A DNA stretch of 64,000 nucleotides from an uncultured Eubacteriales bacterium (lineage in GTDB: Bacteria > Bacillota > Clostridia > Oscillospirales > UBA644). Shown piece by piece: positions 52,118 to 61,348 of the stretch. The position numbers were made by a program, and so were the translations under genes. Position 1 is the stretch's first letter, and each line of letters begins with the position of its first letter. The notes below the pieces were generated by a model. That model had not been told where the DNA came from, did not search any database, and saw only the letters and a program-made list of their open reading frames with translations. Location: the NCBI GenBank assembly GCA_959604355.1, contig CAUHAO010000002.1:97414-161413 (forward strand), read 5' to 3'.

Positions 52118-53551
52118 TTAATATGCTTTGCCCCAAAGAACCATGTGTTTTGCAGGTTTTCCGCAGTAGGGGCATACGTCTCCGATATGTTCCTGCTTGA
52201 GCGGAATACAGCGTGTTCCTACGCCATATGTCTCTTTTACTCCTTTTTCGCAGGCCTCATCTCCGCACCACATCATCTTAATGAAGCCTGTTTTTGTCGA
52301 TGTGACCTGTTTGAGTTCTTCAAGATCATGTACTTCGTAGGTCTTTGCGTCCCTGTCGGCAAGAGCTTTTTCATACATATCTTTCTGGATCTTTTCAAGA
52401 GTCCGGGCAACCGTGTTTTCAATGCCGTCAAGGGATACAACTGTCTTTTCGCCGTTGTTGCGGCAAACTATAACGCAGGAATTGTTTTCAATGTCTCTGG
52501 GGCCTATCTCGATTCTAAGCGGGACTCCGCGCATCTCGTATTCGGAGAATTTCCAGCCGGGTGACTGCTCTGAGTCATCAAGATCCGCGCGTATATCTGC
52601 CGCAACGAGCTGCTGTCTGAGAGCGTTTGCTCTTTCGAGAACGCCTTCCTTGTGCATCGCAATGGGGATTATAACCGCCTGTGTAGGAGCAATTTTCGGA
52701 GGAAGTTTGAGACCGCTGTCATCACCGTGAACCATGATTATTGCGCCGATAAGCCTTGTCGTTACACCCCATGAAGTCTGATAAACATATTGCAGCTGAT
52801 TGTTTTTATCTGAATACTGGATGCCGAATGCTCTTGCAAATCCGTCGCCGAAATAGTGGGATGTTCCGGCCTGAAGCGCAACGCCGTCATGCATAAGCGC
52901 TTCTATCGCATATGTCGCTTCCGCACCTGCAAATTTGTCACTTTCGGTCTTTCTGCCTTTAATAACAGGCATTGCAAGATAGTTTTCGCAGAAATCAGCG
53001 TATACGCCAAGCATGCGTTCGGTTTCCTCGATTGCTTCCTGTGCCGTAGCGTGAGCCGTATGACCTTCCTGCCAAAGGAATTCTCTGGAACGGAGGAAGG
53101 GACGTGTGGTCTTTTCCCAGCGGACGACAGAGCACCACTGGTTGAGAAGCTTGGGGAGGTCTCTGTGAGAATGTACTATATGCGAATAATACTCGCAGAA
53201 AAGCGTTTCGGATGTCGGGCGCACGCAGAGTCTTTCCGCAAGAGGTTCGTTTCCTCCGTGAGTGACCCATGCGACTTCGGGTGCGAAGCCCTCAACGTGG
53301 TCTTTTTCTTTCTGCAGAAGACTTTCGGGAATGAACATGGGCATGTAAACATTTGAATGCCCTGTGGCCTTGAACATCGCGTCGAGGTTTTTCTGTATGT
53401 TTTCCCAGATCGCGTAACTGTAAGGCTGGAGAACCACGCATCCTTTTACGGAAGAGTAGTCCACAAGGTTTGCTTTCGTTACGATGTCAGTATACCATTT
53501 TGCGAAATCCTCACTCATCGGTGTGATTTCTTTTACCATTTTATCTGCCAT
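52118..53551 (-). CDS. proS: Prolyl-tRNA synthetase, short (type 3) form
   Basis: A 477-residue class II synthetase of the archaeal/eukaryotic-like group without the bacterial editing insertion. Class II motifs: RPTSETLFCEYYSHIV and WCSVVRWEKTTRPFLRSREF (motif 2), with the anticodon-binding domain from about residue 285 and a C-terminal zinc domain (C-X4-C at CGDEAC; C-X2-C at CPYC). It has its own consensus promoter and a short leader, with no room for a T-box. AAGGAAGG precedes the start. Confidence 0.97.
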   Translation of the reverse strand: MADKMVKEITPMSEDFAKWYTDIVTKANLVDYSSVKGCVVLQPYSYAIWENIQKNLDAMFKATGHSNVYMPMFIPESLLQKEKDHVEGFAPEVAWVTHGGNEPLAERLCVRPTSETLFCEYYSHIVHSHRDLPKLLNQWCSVVRWEKTTRPFLRSREFLWQEGHTAHATAQEAIEETERMLGVYADFCENYLAMPVIKGRKTESDKFAGAEATYAIEALMHDGVALQAGTSHYFGDGFARAFGIQYSDKNNQLQYVYQTSWGVTTRLIGAIIMVHGDDSGLKLPPKIAPTQAVIIPIAMHKEGVLERANALRQQLVAADIRADLDDSEQSPGWKFSEYEMRGVPLRIEIGPRDIENNSCVIVCRNNGEKTVVSLDGIENTVARTLEKIQKDMYEKALADRDAKTYEVHDLEELKQVTSTKTGFIKMMWCGDEACEKGVKETYGVGTRCIPLKQEHIGDVCPYCGKPAKHMVLWGKAY

Positions 53552-53595
53552 ATCGGACCTTCCTTAAATGTAATGACCTTTGAATATACAGATAT

Positions 53596-53624
53596 ATTGT
53601 AATACATAATCGGTGAATTGTCAA
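53596..53624 (-). promoter_or_regulatory. Sigma-A promoter for proS
   Basis: On the minus strand TTGACA (53624-53619), 17-base spacer, TACAAT (53601-53596). The leader is about 40 nt. Confidence 0.78.
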
Positions 53625-53769
53625 TGACAAATAGAGTATTTTTCTCGTAAGTTTTATGACATTAACATTTTATATATTATATGTAGGGCGGTAAAAATGC
53701 AAAAATTTGTTAACTAAAATATTTAATAAATTGTTTGAATAATTGTTCTTATTTTTAGTTGCTTTTTTG

Positions 53770-53798
53770 TTGAAAATGTACGTTTTATTTGATATACT
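53770..53798 (+). promoter_or_regulatory. Sigma-A promoter for the LacZ-like lipoprotein
   Basis: TTGAAA (53770-53775), 17-base spacer, TATACT (53793-53798). The start codon at 53843 follows GGAGG (53831-53835). No CcpA-type operator was recognised in the AT-rich upstream region 53640-53769. Confidence 0.62.
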
Positions 53799-53842
53799 TG
53801 TAGAAACACAATCAATATTTATATATTGACGGAGGTCTCAGA

Positions 53843-56800
53843 ATGAAAAAACTATTAAGGATCGGTCTGTGCGTATTCCTTGTTGCCTGCGTTTCTTTTA
53901 TTTTGTTCGCATGCAACAAAGCAGCGGGACTTACCGAACTTAACACGGAATGGAAGACGGATACATATGCAAGAGGTAAGGAAGCCGTTCGTTCCTCGGA
54001 TATGATATCCTATCCCGATTATAGCTCAGCTCTGACCGCGGATAAGACGGCTTCCCCGTATTATTTCAGCCTTAACGGTACATGGGATTTTGCATTCACG
54101 GCGAATCATAATTCCGTTCCCGATACATTTATGAAACCCAACTACGAGTTTCCGGATGAGAGCCAACAGTCTTTGTCTACATCAAAGACGGAAGTGCTTA
54201 AGTGGGGTACCGTTGAAGTCCCCGGGAACTGGGAATTGAGCGGATATGGCAAACCGTCCTATTCTAAATCCGCATACGCCTGGGAAACTTCAGTCAAGCC
54301 GATGACCGTTCCTGAGATAGATAATGAGATTGGTCTATACAGAAAAACGATACAGATCCCTTCCGACTGGAACGGCAGAGAAATATATATTTCTTTTGAT
54401 GGCGTAGCTTCAGGCTGCTATGTCTATGTTAACGGCGCTTTTGTCGGTTACGGCGAAGACAGTTACACTACAAAAACTTTCAGAATAACCGATTACGTGC
54501 AGGCAGGAAAAGATGCTCTTATAGCCGTGAAGGTCTATAAATACACTTATTCTTCCTGGATCGAAGCGCAGGATGCCGTAAAACTCGGCGGTATATTCAA
54601 AGATGTTTACCTGACATCTTCTCCGAAGGTCCGAGTGAATGATATCTCCGTTGGCGTAACGTTTGACGATAAATTTGAGAATGTCTCTCTGAAGATTGAT
54701 GTTGATGTGGCGTCTGTCAGAGACTCAAACAGCGGCTATACTCTCGAACTCGCAGTCGTCGATCAGAACGGACAGACTTGGATCAGCAACAGAAGATTCG
54801 GCAAAGATCTCAAGTTTACTACCAATAAAATAGATTCGGCATATTATAAATCCTCCGCAGGAGAACGCATTCCCGTTGAGAATCCCAGAAAGTGGTCCGC
54901 GGAAGATCCGTTCCTCTATACGGCGGTAGTTACTCTTAAAGACTCAGAAGGCAACGTCGTCGATGTCGCAAGCACGAATTTCGGCATGGTCTCTTCCGGC
55001 TTCTATGTCGATGATAAAGGCTCTCAGAAATTCAGGGTGAACGGCAAGGACGTTAAGATCAACGGCGTCATGTATTATGAGTTCAGCGCCGAGACAGGTC
55101 TTGCAGTATCCGAAGAAGAACTCCTTCAGGATGTTCTGGCGATGAAGGCACTCAATATTAATGCCGTTCGTTCTCCCGGTATCCCATTCAGCAATACTTT
55201 CCTTGATCTTTGCGATAAATACGGTCTTTATGTAGTTTCCGATATAAACCTCGAGTCTCAGCCTTACGCAAACAAGGATGAGGCTTCTCTCCCTGCGAGC
55301 CAGTCTATATGGCAGTCAACTCTTATCGACAGACTGCTTAATGTCGTTGACAGAGACGCGAACAGAGCAAGCGTCATTATGTGGGCTATCGGTCACGAAT
55401 CCGGCACCGGTTCGAGTTTTAAGGACCTGCGTAATTACCTTATAAACAACCTTGATGACAGACTTATCATATATGATGATGACGAAGCTTATTCCGATAT
55501 AATCGTAGGTGTTGACTGGAGCTTTGCGGAACTCAATGAACAGATCCGCAATGCGGGAAAGAAGCCCATACTTCTTGAAATGTCTCAGATATCTTACCTC
55601 AACTCGGCGGGTAATCTGTCCACATATATGGATATTATCAATTCCAACGACTGTCTCATCGGCGGCTTCTTCGGCTATTGGGCGGATAAAGCTCTCTATT
55701 GGCCGATTGAAGAGGCAAATGCTTCCAATATACTAAGAGAAACACCGTATGCCGAGGATCCTTCGCTCTATCAGCTCGCATATTCAGGATTTTGGGGCGA
55801 AAAGATTTCCGACTCCACAAAAGGTCTTACGGGTATCGTAACGGCAGACAAACTCCTTCAGTCTGAGTCCGGCGAGTATAAATCGGTATTTTCTCCTGTG
55901 ACAGTGACCGCGACAGACCTTAAAAACGGCACATTCACCGTCACAAACAACAATAGCTTTATCAATTTTGAAGATAATTACGTTATCAGATACGAGATAT
56001 ACGAAAACACCGCTAAAATATCTGAAGGGACTGTCAACGGAATATCGCTCCTGCCGGGTCAGAGCGTTGAAGTGTCTGTTCCTTACGGCGAATTCGACAC
56101 CGATAAAAACGAATATTTCGTTAATATATATGTCGATCAAAAGTCTGAAAAAGCGTGGAATACTGTGTCCGGCGGAAATGTAGCCGTATATCAGTTTGAC
56201 ATTACCGGAAAAGACGTTCTGCCAAACTCTAGAGGTGAAGACTCGTATAAAGGTGAGGAAATCGATGTTCGTATAGTCGAGAAACCCGAACTCTACGCAA
56301 CGGCTCTCGATCTTTATCTCGGAAAATTCTATATCACAAACAATTCCGACGTAAACTTTAAGGAAATGTTTGACGCGTCTTATGAACTGTATGAGATCAA
56401 CAATTTCTGGGCTATTCCGCGATCCGTTCTTATCGCAAGCGGCGATATAAACATCAATGCTCCCGCACATACAAAATACGCGGAACAGAAATTTACATAT
56501 ACCATGCCTCAGAAGGCTGTTGAAGGCGGCGATTATTTCTTTGTTATAAGAATGGTCCTCAAAACCGATATAAACGAAGAATACAAAGCCGGCTCTGAAC
56601 TCAAATGGGTGTTTGACGAAAAGACTCTCGGCGCGGCTATTCCGTTTGAGACAGATCCCGAAAGAACACCGCATGAGCAGCTTGACGAGCAGGGAAAACC
56701 GGTTCTTGATGAAAACGGCACACCGATAATTGTAGGCGGCGACCCCGAGCCTGACGCTTCCATAGGCAATGCGTACGTTGAAGATCCCGATTACTCCGAA

Positions 56801-58825
56801 TACACCCCCTTCACCACGTTCAGCAATGACACAATTACTGTCGAGATCAATAACGAAACAGGTCTTATCACAAAATACATTTACAACGGATATTCCATGA
56901 TCTACGCGGCAGGTCCGCAGTTCTCAACTTACAGAACGCCCACCGGCGGTGATCAGCTTTCCGAAGTTGTTTCCGCGGCGAATACGAGAATTCTCAAAGC
57001 ATCCGCGGCAGGCAAACTTGCAGAGCCTGTTTACGTAAAGAAGATATCCGGGAATCATTATCAGGTGAAGATTAAGTATGTCATTACCGATAATAACTAT
57101 GAAAAACTTCTTCTCAAATCGCACGAGACGGATTATACTATCACTTATGACATATTCGGCGACGGTGAGATCGTTGTAAGCTACACTTATGACCCCTCGC
57201 TCTATGCCGGAATACCCATGCAGATAGCAAATGTCTTTACTTTCAACAGAGACTTCTCTACTGTCTCATGGTTCGGCAGAGGCCCCTCTGAAAATTATCC
57301 CGACAGAGTCGCGGGAAGCCTTGTAGGTCTGTATGAAAACGTTTCCGTTTATGATATGACAGAAGATTACCTCTATTATTCCGGAAACGGCGACAGATCC
57401 GATGTCAGATGGCTCGAACTTGCCAATACCAACGGCATCAAGCTCCTCATTTCCAGCGATACAAGCAATTTCGCGTTTAATGTTTCTAAAGTGGCTCCCG
57501 GAACGGCTTCTGCATACACCAGAAACGTCCTCAGAGAAATGAGCCTTACCTATCTTTCCGTAATAGCCGATAACAGAGGTGTTTCCTCCGGTAATATCAG
57601 CGATTCCGCCAATTATACGGAGAACTCTATAATTGAGCCCGGAAAGGAATACACCTTCTCTTACAGAATAACCCCGTTCACCGAAGGCAACGCAGATACC
57701 ATCGCGAGAACATCCCTTACCGTAGACGCTCCCGAAATCGCTCCCGTTGAAATCAAAAACGGTACATATGCGATATCTTCCATCACGGCGACGGAAGTTT
57801 ACGTATCTTCTTCTGAAGACGGTCTGACACTGATCTCCGGTCTCGGTACAGAAGATCAGATGTGGCAGAAACTCAAAGATCCCAAGATATTCCAGATCGA
57901 CCTTTTCCAAGTATACAACGTCGGTCAGCAGAAATATCTTACTCCCGTCAGCACCAACGCGAAATTCAGAAGAGTTGCGGAAATCGGTCTTGGCTCATAT
58001 TATTCCGGAAATGCCTGGCAGTGCTTCTTTATCGATCCCAGTTATAAAAATCTTATGGCGAATACTTTTTCGCTGTCCGTACAGACTGTTGACAATACTC
58101 TCGGCGGCAGAACCGTGCTTATGGCTATGACGAGCGACGCTTCCGGATGCTGGGAATTTGTTCCCGTAAGCGAAGGCTCTGATACTTATTGGCTGAGAAA
58201 CAAGAAGTCGGGATATTATCTGACACCCGTTGATTCTCTCACATACAGAAACGAGATTCTTGAAGATCTCGCAGATAAGTACAGAAATTACCCCACGACA
58301 GACTGGAATGCGGTCTCTTCTCTCAAAGCAGTCCGCCCGAAGGCAGATATCCCGAATTCTTGGATAAAGACGACCAAATCCGTCACATCCTGGACACTGT
58401 TGCCTAACGATACCCAGCGCTGGACCTTGACTAAGGTGTCCGGGGATATGTATTCCATAGTGAATAACGATACCGGAAAAGCGCTTACACTTGATGACTC
58501 TATGAACGTTGTTGAGGCTGAGAATACCGGAGCGGATAATCAGGTGTGGACCGTGATTTCCGAAAACGGACTTACGAGCTTCATAAACAAAGCGAATGGT
58601 TACGCTCTCACCCAGGAAGTTGACCTTGTTCCCATGACTCAGGATGAAATTAATGAGCATAGAATAACGGATATGGCTGACGCTTTCTGGAAGATCAATA
58701 AGATCGTTGCAAGAGAGTGGTCCGGAGCGGCGTCCCAAAAATGGGCACTTCAATCCGAGGATGATCTTAAAGTAAAGATCGAAGCCGGCGACAATTGGTT
58801 CGTCAATCCCGTAGAGGAAGAATAA
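53843..58825 (+). CDS. Large GH2 (LacZ-like) lipoprotein with C-terminal ricin-type repeats
   Basis: A 1660-residue surface lipoprotein (lipobox LFAC, Cys24). Residues ~30-270 form the GH2 jelly-roll (SLNGTWDFAF, VPGNWELSGYGKPSY, GLYRKTIQIP); ~270-390 an Ig-like domain; ~390-690 the TIM barrel. Both catalytic Glu positions are kept: acid/base in VIMWAIGHESG and nucleophile in PILLEMSQ. Neighbouring LacZ residues are changed (Asn to His before the acid/base; NRHEHH region replaced by MYYEFS; the Na+/galactose Asp lost). Ig-like repeats (~720-960) and the beta-sandwich with WFGRGPSENYPDR (~960-1300) follow. The end (~1300-1660) holds ricin-type repeats with Q-x-W motifs (DNQVW, SQKWAL). Probably binds or cleaves a glycan outside the cell; specificity is unlikely to be plain lactose. 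Confidence 0.88.
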   Translation: MKKLLRIGLCVFLVACVSFILFACNKAAGLTELNTEWKTDTYARGKEAVRSSDMISYPDYSSALTADKTASPYYFSLNGTWDFAFTANHNSVPDTFMKPNYEFPDESQQSLSTSKTEVLKWGTVEVPGNWELSGYGKPSYSKSAYAWETSVKPMTVPEIDNEIGLYRKTIQIPSDWNGREIYISFDGVASGCYVYVNGAFVGYGEDSYTTKTFRITDYVQAGKDALIAVKVYKYTYSSWIEAQDAVKLGGIFKDVYLTSSPKVRVNDISVGVTFDDKFENVSLKIDVDVASVRDSNSGYTLELAVVDQNGQTWISNRRFGKDLKFTTNKIDSAYYKSSAGERIPVENPRKWSAEDPFLYTAVVTLKDSEGNVVDVASTNFGMVSSGFYVDDKGSQKFRVNGKDVKINGVMYYEFSAETGLAVSEEELLQDVLAMKALNINAVRSPGIPFSNTFLDLCDKYGLYVVSDINLESQPYANKDEASLPASQSIWQSTLIDRLLNVVDRDANRASVIMWAIGHESGTGSSFKDLRNYLINNLDDRLIIYDDDEAYSDIIVGVDWSFAELNEQIRNAGKKPILLEMSQISYLNSAGNLSTYMDIINSNDCLIGGFFGYWADKALYWPIEEANASNILRETPYAEDPSLYQLAYSGFWGEKISDSTKGLTGIVTADKLLQSESGEYKSVFSPVTVTATDLKNGTFTVTNNNSFINFEDNYVIRYEIYENTAKISEGTVNGISLLPGQSVEVSVPYGEFDTDKNEYFVNIYVDQKSEKAWNTVSGGNVAVYQFDITGKDVLPNSRGEDSYKGEEIDVRIVEKPELYATALDLYLGKFYITNNSDVNFKEMFDASYELYEINNFWAIPRSVLIASGDININAPAHTKYAEQKFTYTMPQKAVEGGDYFFVIRMVLKTDINEEYKAGSELKWVFDEKTLGAAIPFETDPERTPHEQLDEQGKPVLDENGTPIIVGGDPEPDASIGNAYVEDPDYSEYTPFTTFSNDTITVEINNETGLITKYIYNGYSMIYAAGPQFSTYRTPTGGDQLSEVVSAANTRILKASAAGKLAEPVYVKKISGNHYQVKIKYVITDNNYEKLLLKSHETDYTITYDIFGDGEIVVSYTYDPSLYAGIPMQIANVFTFNRDFSTVSWFGRGPSENYPDRVAGSLVGLYENVSVYDMTEDYLYYSGNGDRSDVRWLELANTNGIKLLISSDTSNFAFNVSKVAPGTASAYTRNVLREMSLTYLSVIADNRGVSSGNISDSANYTENSIIEPGKEYTFSYRITPFTEGNADTIARTSLTVDAPEIAPVEIKNGTYAISSITATEVYVSSSEDGLTLISGLGTEDQMWQKLKDPKIFQIDLFQVYNVGQQKYLTPVSTNAKFRRVAEIGLGSYYSGNAWQCFFIDPSYKNLMANTFSLSVQTVDNTLGGRTVLMAMTSDASGCWEFVPVSEGSDTYWLRNKKSGYYLTPVDSLTYRNEILEDLADKYRNYPTTDWNAVSSLKAVRPKADIPNSWIKTTKSVTSWTLLPNDTQRWTLTKVSGDMYSIVNNDTGKALTLDDSMNVVEAENTGADNQVWTVISENGLTSFINKANGYALTQEVDLVPMTQDEINEHRITDMADAFWKINKIVAREWSGAASQKWALQSEDDLKVKIEAGDNWFVNPVEEE

Positions 58826-58832
58826 AAATTAT

Positions 58833-58860
58833 GCCCCCGTCTAAAGACGGGGGCTTTTTT
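58833..58860 (+). terminator. Rho-independent terminator
   Basis: GCCCCCGTC-TAAA-GACGGGGGC followed by TTTTTT. A very strong stop after the LacZ-like gene. Confidence 0.92.
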
Positions 58861-58908
58861 GAATAAAAAAAACTATTTTGCAGATAAAGTATATCGGAGG
58901 TGTCCGGT

Positions 58909-58980
58909 ATGTTTTATTTGTTTGTGATAAGCCTTGCGCTTCTTGCAGTTTATGTAAAGGCGAATTTTTCCGTGCATTGA
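58909..58980 (+). CDS. Possible 23-residue membrane peptide
   Basis: A short frame starting ATG at 58909 has GGAGG (58896-58900) with ideal eight-base spacing. The peptide is one hydrophobic helix (MFYLFVISLALLAVYVKA) with a short polar end. It is separated from the upstream gene by a strong terminator and lies upstream of the nfn promoter; no clear promoter of its own was seen. It matches nothing I recognise; real translation is plausible but unproven. Confidence 0.4.
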   Translation: MFYLFVISLALLAVYVKANFSVH

Positions 58981-59020
58981 TAATTATTTTAATATTTTTA
59001 CGAACTAAAGCGACACATAC

Positions 59021-59049
59021 TTGAAATTTTCCCTGAAGTATGATAATAT
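59021..59049 (+). promoter_or_regulatory. Probable promoter for nfnAB
   Basis: TTGAAA (59021-59026), 17-base spacer, TAATAT (59044-59049), with TGA before it as an extended -10. Confidence 0.5.
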
Positions 59050-59081
59050 AGCATAAGTGTATTTTCAGAGAGGGGAATTAT

Positions 59082-59921
59082 ATGTTCAAGATACTTGAGA
59101 AAAAAATATTGAACGCTCAGGTTACTCAGTATACAATATACGCGCCCAGAGTAGCGGCAAAAGCGTTGCCGGGACAATTCATTATATTCAGAATTGACGA
59201 GACGGGCGAGAGGATTCCGATAACCATATCCGATTACAGCAGAGAAAAAGGAACAGTCACGATAGTAGTTCAGCAGGTCGGCAAATCCACAATGAAGCTC
59301 TCGACATTGAACGAGGGTGATTTCATAGCGGATTTTGTCGGTCCTCTCGGAAGAGCGTCTGAACTCGACGGCTATAAAAAAGTAGCGGTCGTCGGCGGCG
59401 GTTTGGGCTGCGCGATAGCATATCCGCAGGCTAAATATCTCAACTCCGTCGGAACGGAAGTCGATATTATCGCAGGCTTCAGAAATAAGGATCTCGTTAT
59501 CCTTGAAGATGAAATGAAAAATGCTTGCTCAAGACTTATACTTTGCACGGATGACGGCTCTTACGGTAAAGCCGGTTTTGTTACCAACGCGCTCGAGGAC
59601 GAGATCCTTGCGGGCGAAAATTACGATCTTGTCGTCGCAATAGGCCCCGCTCCGATGATGAAATTCGTCTGTGCGGTAACAAAAAAATACAATATCAAAA
59701 CTATTGTAAGCATGAACACCATCATGATTGACGGTACGGGAATGTGCGGCGGATGCCGTCTGACAGTAGGCGGACAAACAAAATTCGCATGCGTTGACGG
59801 CCCCGACTTTGACGGACATCTTGTAGATTTCGATGAGGTCATACGCCGTTCAGGTCAATATAAAGAATACGAGGGCGAAGCTTGCAATCTTTTTGCCAAA
59901 GAGAGAGAGATGAAAAACTGA
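59082..59921 (+). CDS. nfnA: NfnAB small subunit (ferredoxin:NADP+ oxidoreductase, FAD/[2Fe-2S])
   Basis: A 279-residue flavoprotein of the ferredoxin-NADP reductase superfamily. With NfnB it couples NADH and reduced ferredoxin oxidation to NADP+ reduction by electron bifurcation. FAD domain (residues ~1-100, TISDYSREKGTVTIVVQQVG), NAD domain (VGGGLGCAIAYPQ, VVAIGPAPMMKFV), and the C-terminal [2Fe-2S] site with C..C..C..C in MCGGCRLTVGG and FACVDGPDFDG. The same subunit occurs in sulfide dehydrogenase; the pairing with a GltB-like large subunit is the same. The stop overlaps nfnB by one base. Confidence 0.9.
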   Translation: MFKILEKKILNAQVTQYTIYAPRVAAKALPGQFIIFRIDETGERIPITISDYSREKGTVTIVVQQVGKSTMKLSTLNEGDFIADFVGPLGRASELDGYKKVAVVGGGLGCAIAYPQAKYLNSVGTEVDIIAGFRNKDLVILEDEMKNACSRLILCTDDGSYGKAGFVTNALEDEILAGENYDLVVAIGPAPMMKFVCAVTKKYNIKTIVSMNTIMIDGTGMCGGCRLTVGGQTKFACVDGPDFDGHLVDFDEVIRRSGQYKEYEGEACNLFAKEREMKN

Positions 59922-61297
59922 TGCCTAATATGTCGAATGAAAAAACTCCTGTCAGAGAGCAGCTCCCTGATGTGAGAAATAAGAATTTCAACGAGGTCTG
60001 TCTTGGATATGATCTTGAGCAGGCAAAACTTGAGGCTGACAGATGCCTTAACTGTAAAAATCACCCATGTATGGAAGGATGCCCTGTCAATGTCAAAATC
60101 CCGGAATTTATAACAAAGATCAAAGAGGGCGACATCGACGGCGCATACGGGAAAATACTTGAAACGAATTCTTTACCCGCGGTTTGCGGCCGTGTCTGCC
60201 CTCAGGAATCTCAATGTGAAAAGCATTGCGTAAGAGGGATAAAAGGTCAGCCCGTTGCAATAGGGCGTCTTGAACGTTTCACGGCAGATAACCGTACGGC
60301 TGTAAATGTCAAAAAGATGGATCGTTGCGGCAAGAAGGTCGCAGTGGTCGGTTCCGGTCCATCCGGACTTGCATGTGCCGGAGATTTAAATAAATACGGC
60401 TATGATGTTACCGTTTTCGAGGCTTTACATAAGGCAGGCGGCGTTCTCAGTTACGGTATTCCCGAATTCAGGCTTCCGAAAGCCATCGTTCAGCGTGAGG
60501 TAGATAATCTTGCGGCGGCGGGCGTTAATGTCGAGACGGACGTCGTTATCGGTAAGTCAATAACCGTAGACGAATTGCTTTCCGAAGAATACGGCTTTTC
60601 CGCGGTTTATATCGCTTCCGGTGCGGGACTGCCGATGTTTATGGGGATAGAAGGGGAAGGTCTTAACGGCGTTTTCTCCGCAAATGAGTATCTTACGCGG
60701 ATAAATCTTATGAAGGCATACGAAGACGCCTACGACACACCGATATTCAAGGCAAAAACAGTCGTTGTCGTCGGTGGCGGAAACGTTGCCATGGACGCGG
60801 CGCGCTGTGCAAAGCGCATGGGCGCGGACGTCTATATCGTATACCGCAGAAGCGAGAAGGAAATGCCAGCCCGTGCGGAGGAAGTTCACCACGCAAAGGA
60901 AGAGGGCATCAACTTCAAAGTCCTTTGCAATCCGACAAAAATCGTCGGCAATGAGAAGGGCTGGGTAACAGGGATCGAATGCGTCGAAATGGCTCTCGGC
61001 GAACCCGATGTGTCAGGCAGACGTTCAGTAACGCCGATTGAAGGCTCGGATTTCAGTATTCAGGCAGATTGCGTTATAATGGCTCTTGGCACGTCCCCGA
61101 ATCCGCTTATAAAGAATACTACAGCGGGTCTTGAAACGAATAAAAAGGGCTGTATAATCGCTGAGGAGAACGGGCAGACGTCAAAGGAGTTCGTTTACGC
61201 CGGCGGAGACGCTGTAAGCGGTGCGGCAACGGTCATTCTTGCAATGGGTGCGGGAAAACGTGCTGCAAAAGCTATACACGAGCAGCTTTCAGAATGA
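59921..61297 (+). CDS. nfnB: NfnAB large subunit (GltD-like, two [4Fe-4S], FAD)
   Basis: A 458-residue glutamate-synthase-small-subunit-like flavoprotein. The N-terminal cluster ligands are CLNCKNHPCMEGCPVN and CGRVCPQESQCEKHC. FAD motif VVGSGPSGLACAGDL (about residues 143-157), EFRLPK, and NADP motif VVVVGGGNVAMDAARCA, ending in FVYAGGDAVSGAATVILAMG. The ATG at 59921 overlaps the nfnA stop (TGATG); an earlier frame opening lies inside nfnA. It carries the bifurcating FAD in known NfnAB. No glutamate synthase large subunit is nearby, which favours Nfn over GltBD. Confidence 0.92.
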   Translation: MPNMSNEKTPVREQLPDVRNKNFNEVCLGYDLEQAKLEADRCLNCKNHPCMEGCPVNVKIPEFITKIKEGDIDGAYGKILETNSLPAVCGRVCPQESQCEKHCVRGIKGQPVAIGRLERFTADNRTAVNVKKMDRCGKKVAVVGSGPSGLACAGDLNKYGYDVTVFEALHKAGGVLSYGIPEFRLPKAIVQREVDNLAAAGVNVETDVVIGKSITVDELLSEEYGFSAVYIASGAGLPMFMGIEGEGLNGVFSANEYLTRINLMKAYEDAYDTPIFKAKTVVVVGGGNVAMDAARCAKRMGADVYIVYRRSEKEMPARAEEVHHAKEEGINFKVLCNPTKIVGNEKGWVTGIECVEMALGEPDVSGRRSVTPIEGSDFSIQADCVIMALGTSPNPLIKNTTAGLETNKKGCIIAEENGQTSKEFVYAGGDAVSGAATVILAMGAGKRAAKAIHEQLSE

Positions 61298-61306
61298 ATG
61301 ATATAA

Positions 61307-61342
61307 AAAGAAGACGTTCCGAATATCCGGGACGTCTTCTTT
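61307..61342. terminator. Bidirectional terminator between nfnB and CotH-like gene
   Basis: AAAGAAGACGTTCC and GGGACGTCTTCTTT form a 14-bp stem (one G-U) with an 8-base loop; TTGTTGTTTT follows on the plus strand and TTTTTATAT on the minus strand. Confidence 0.85.
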
Positions 61343-61348
61343 GTTGTT

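Noticed and set aside
59882..59920. Longer nfnB start inside nfnA
   Set aside because: It would overlap nfnA by 39 bases without a ribosome site; ATG 59921 forms the usual TGATG coupling.
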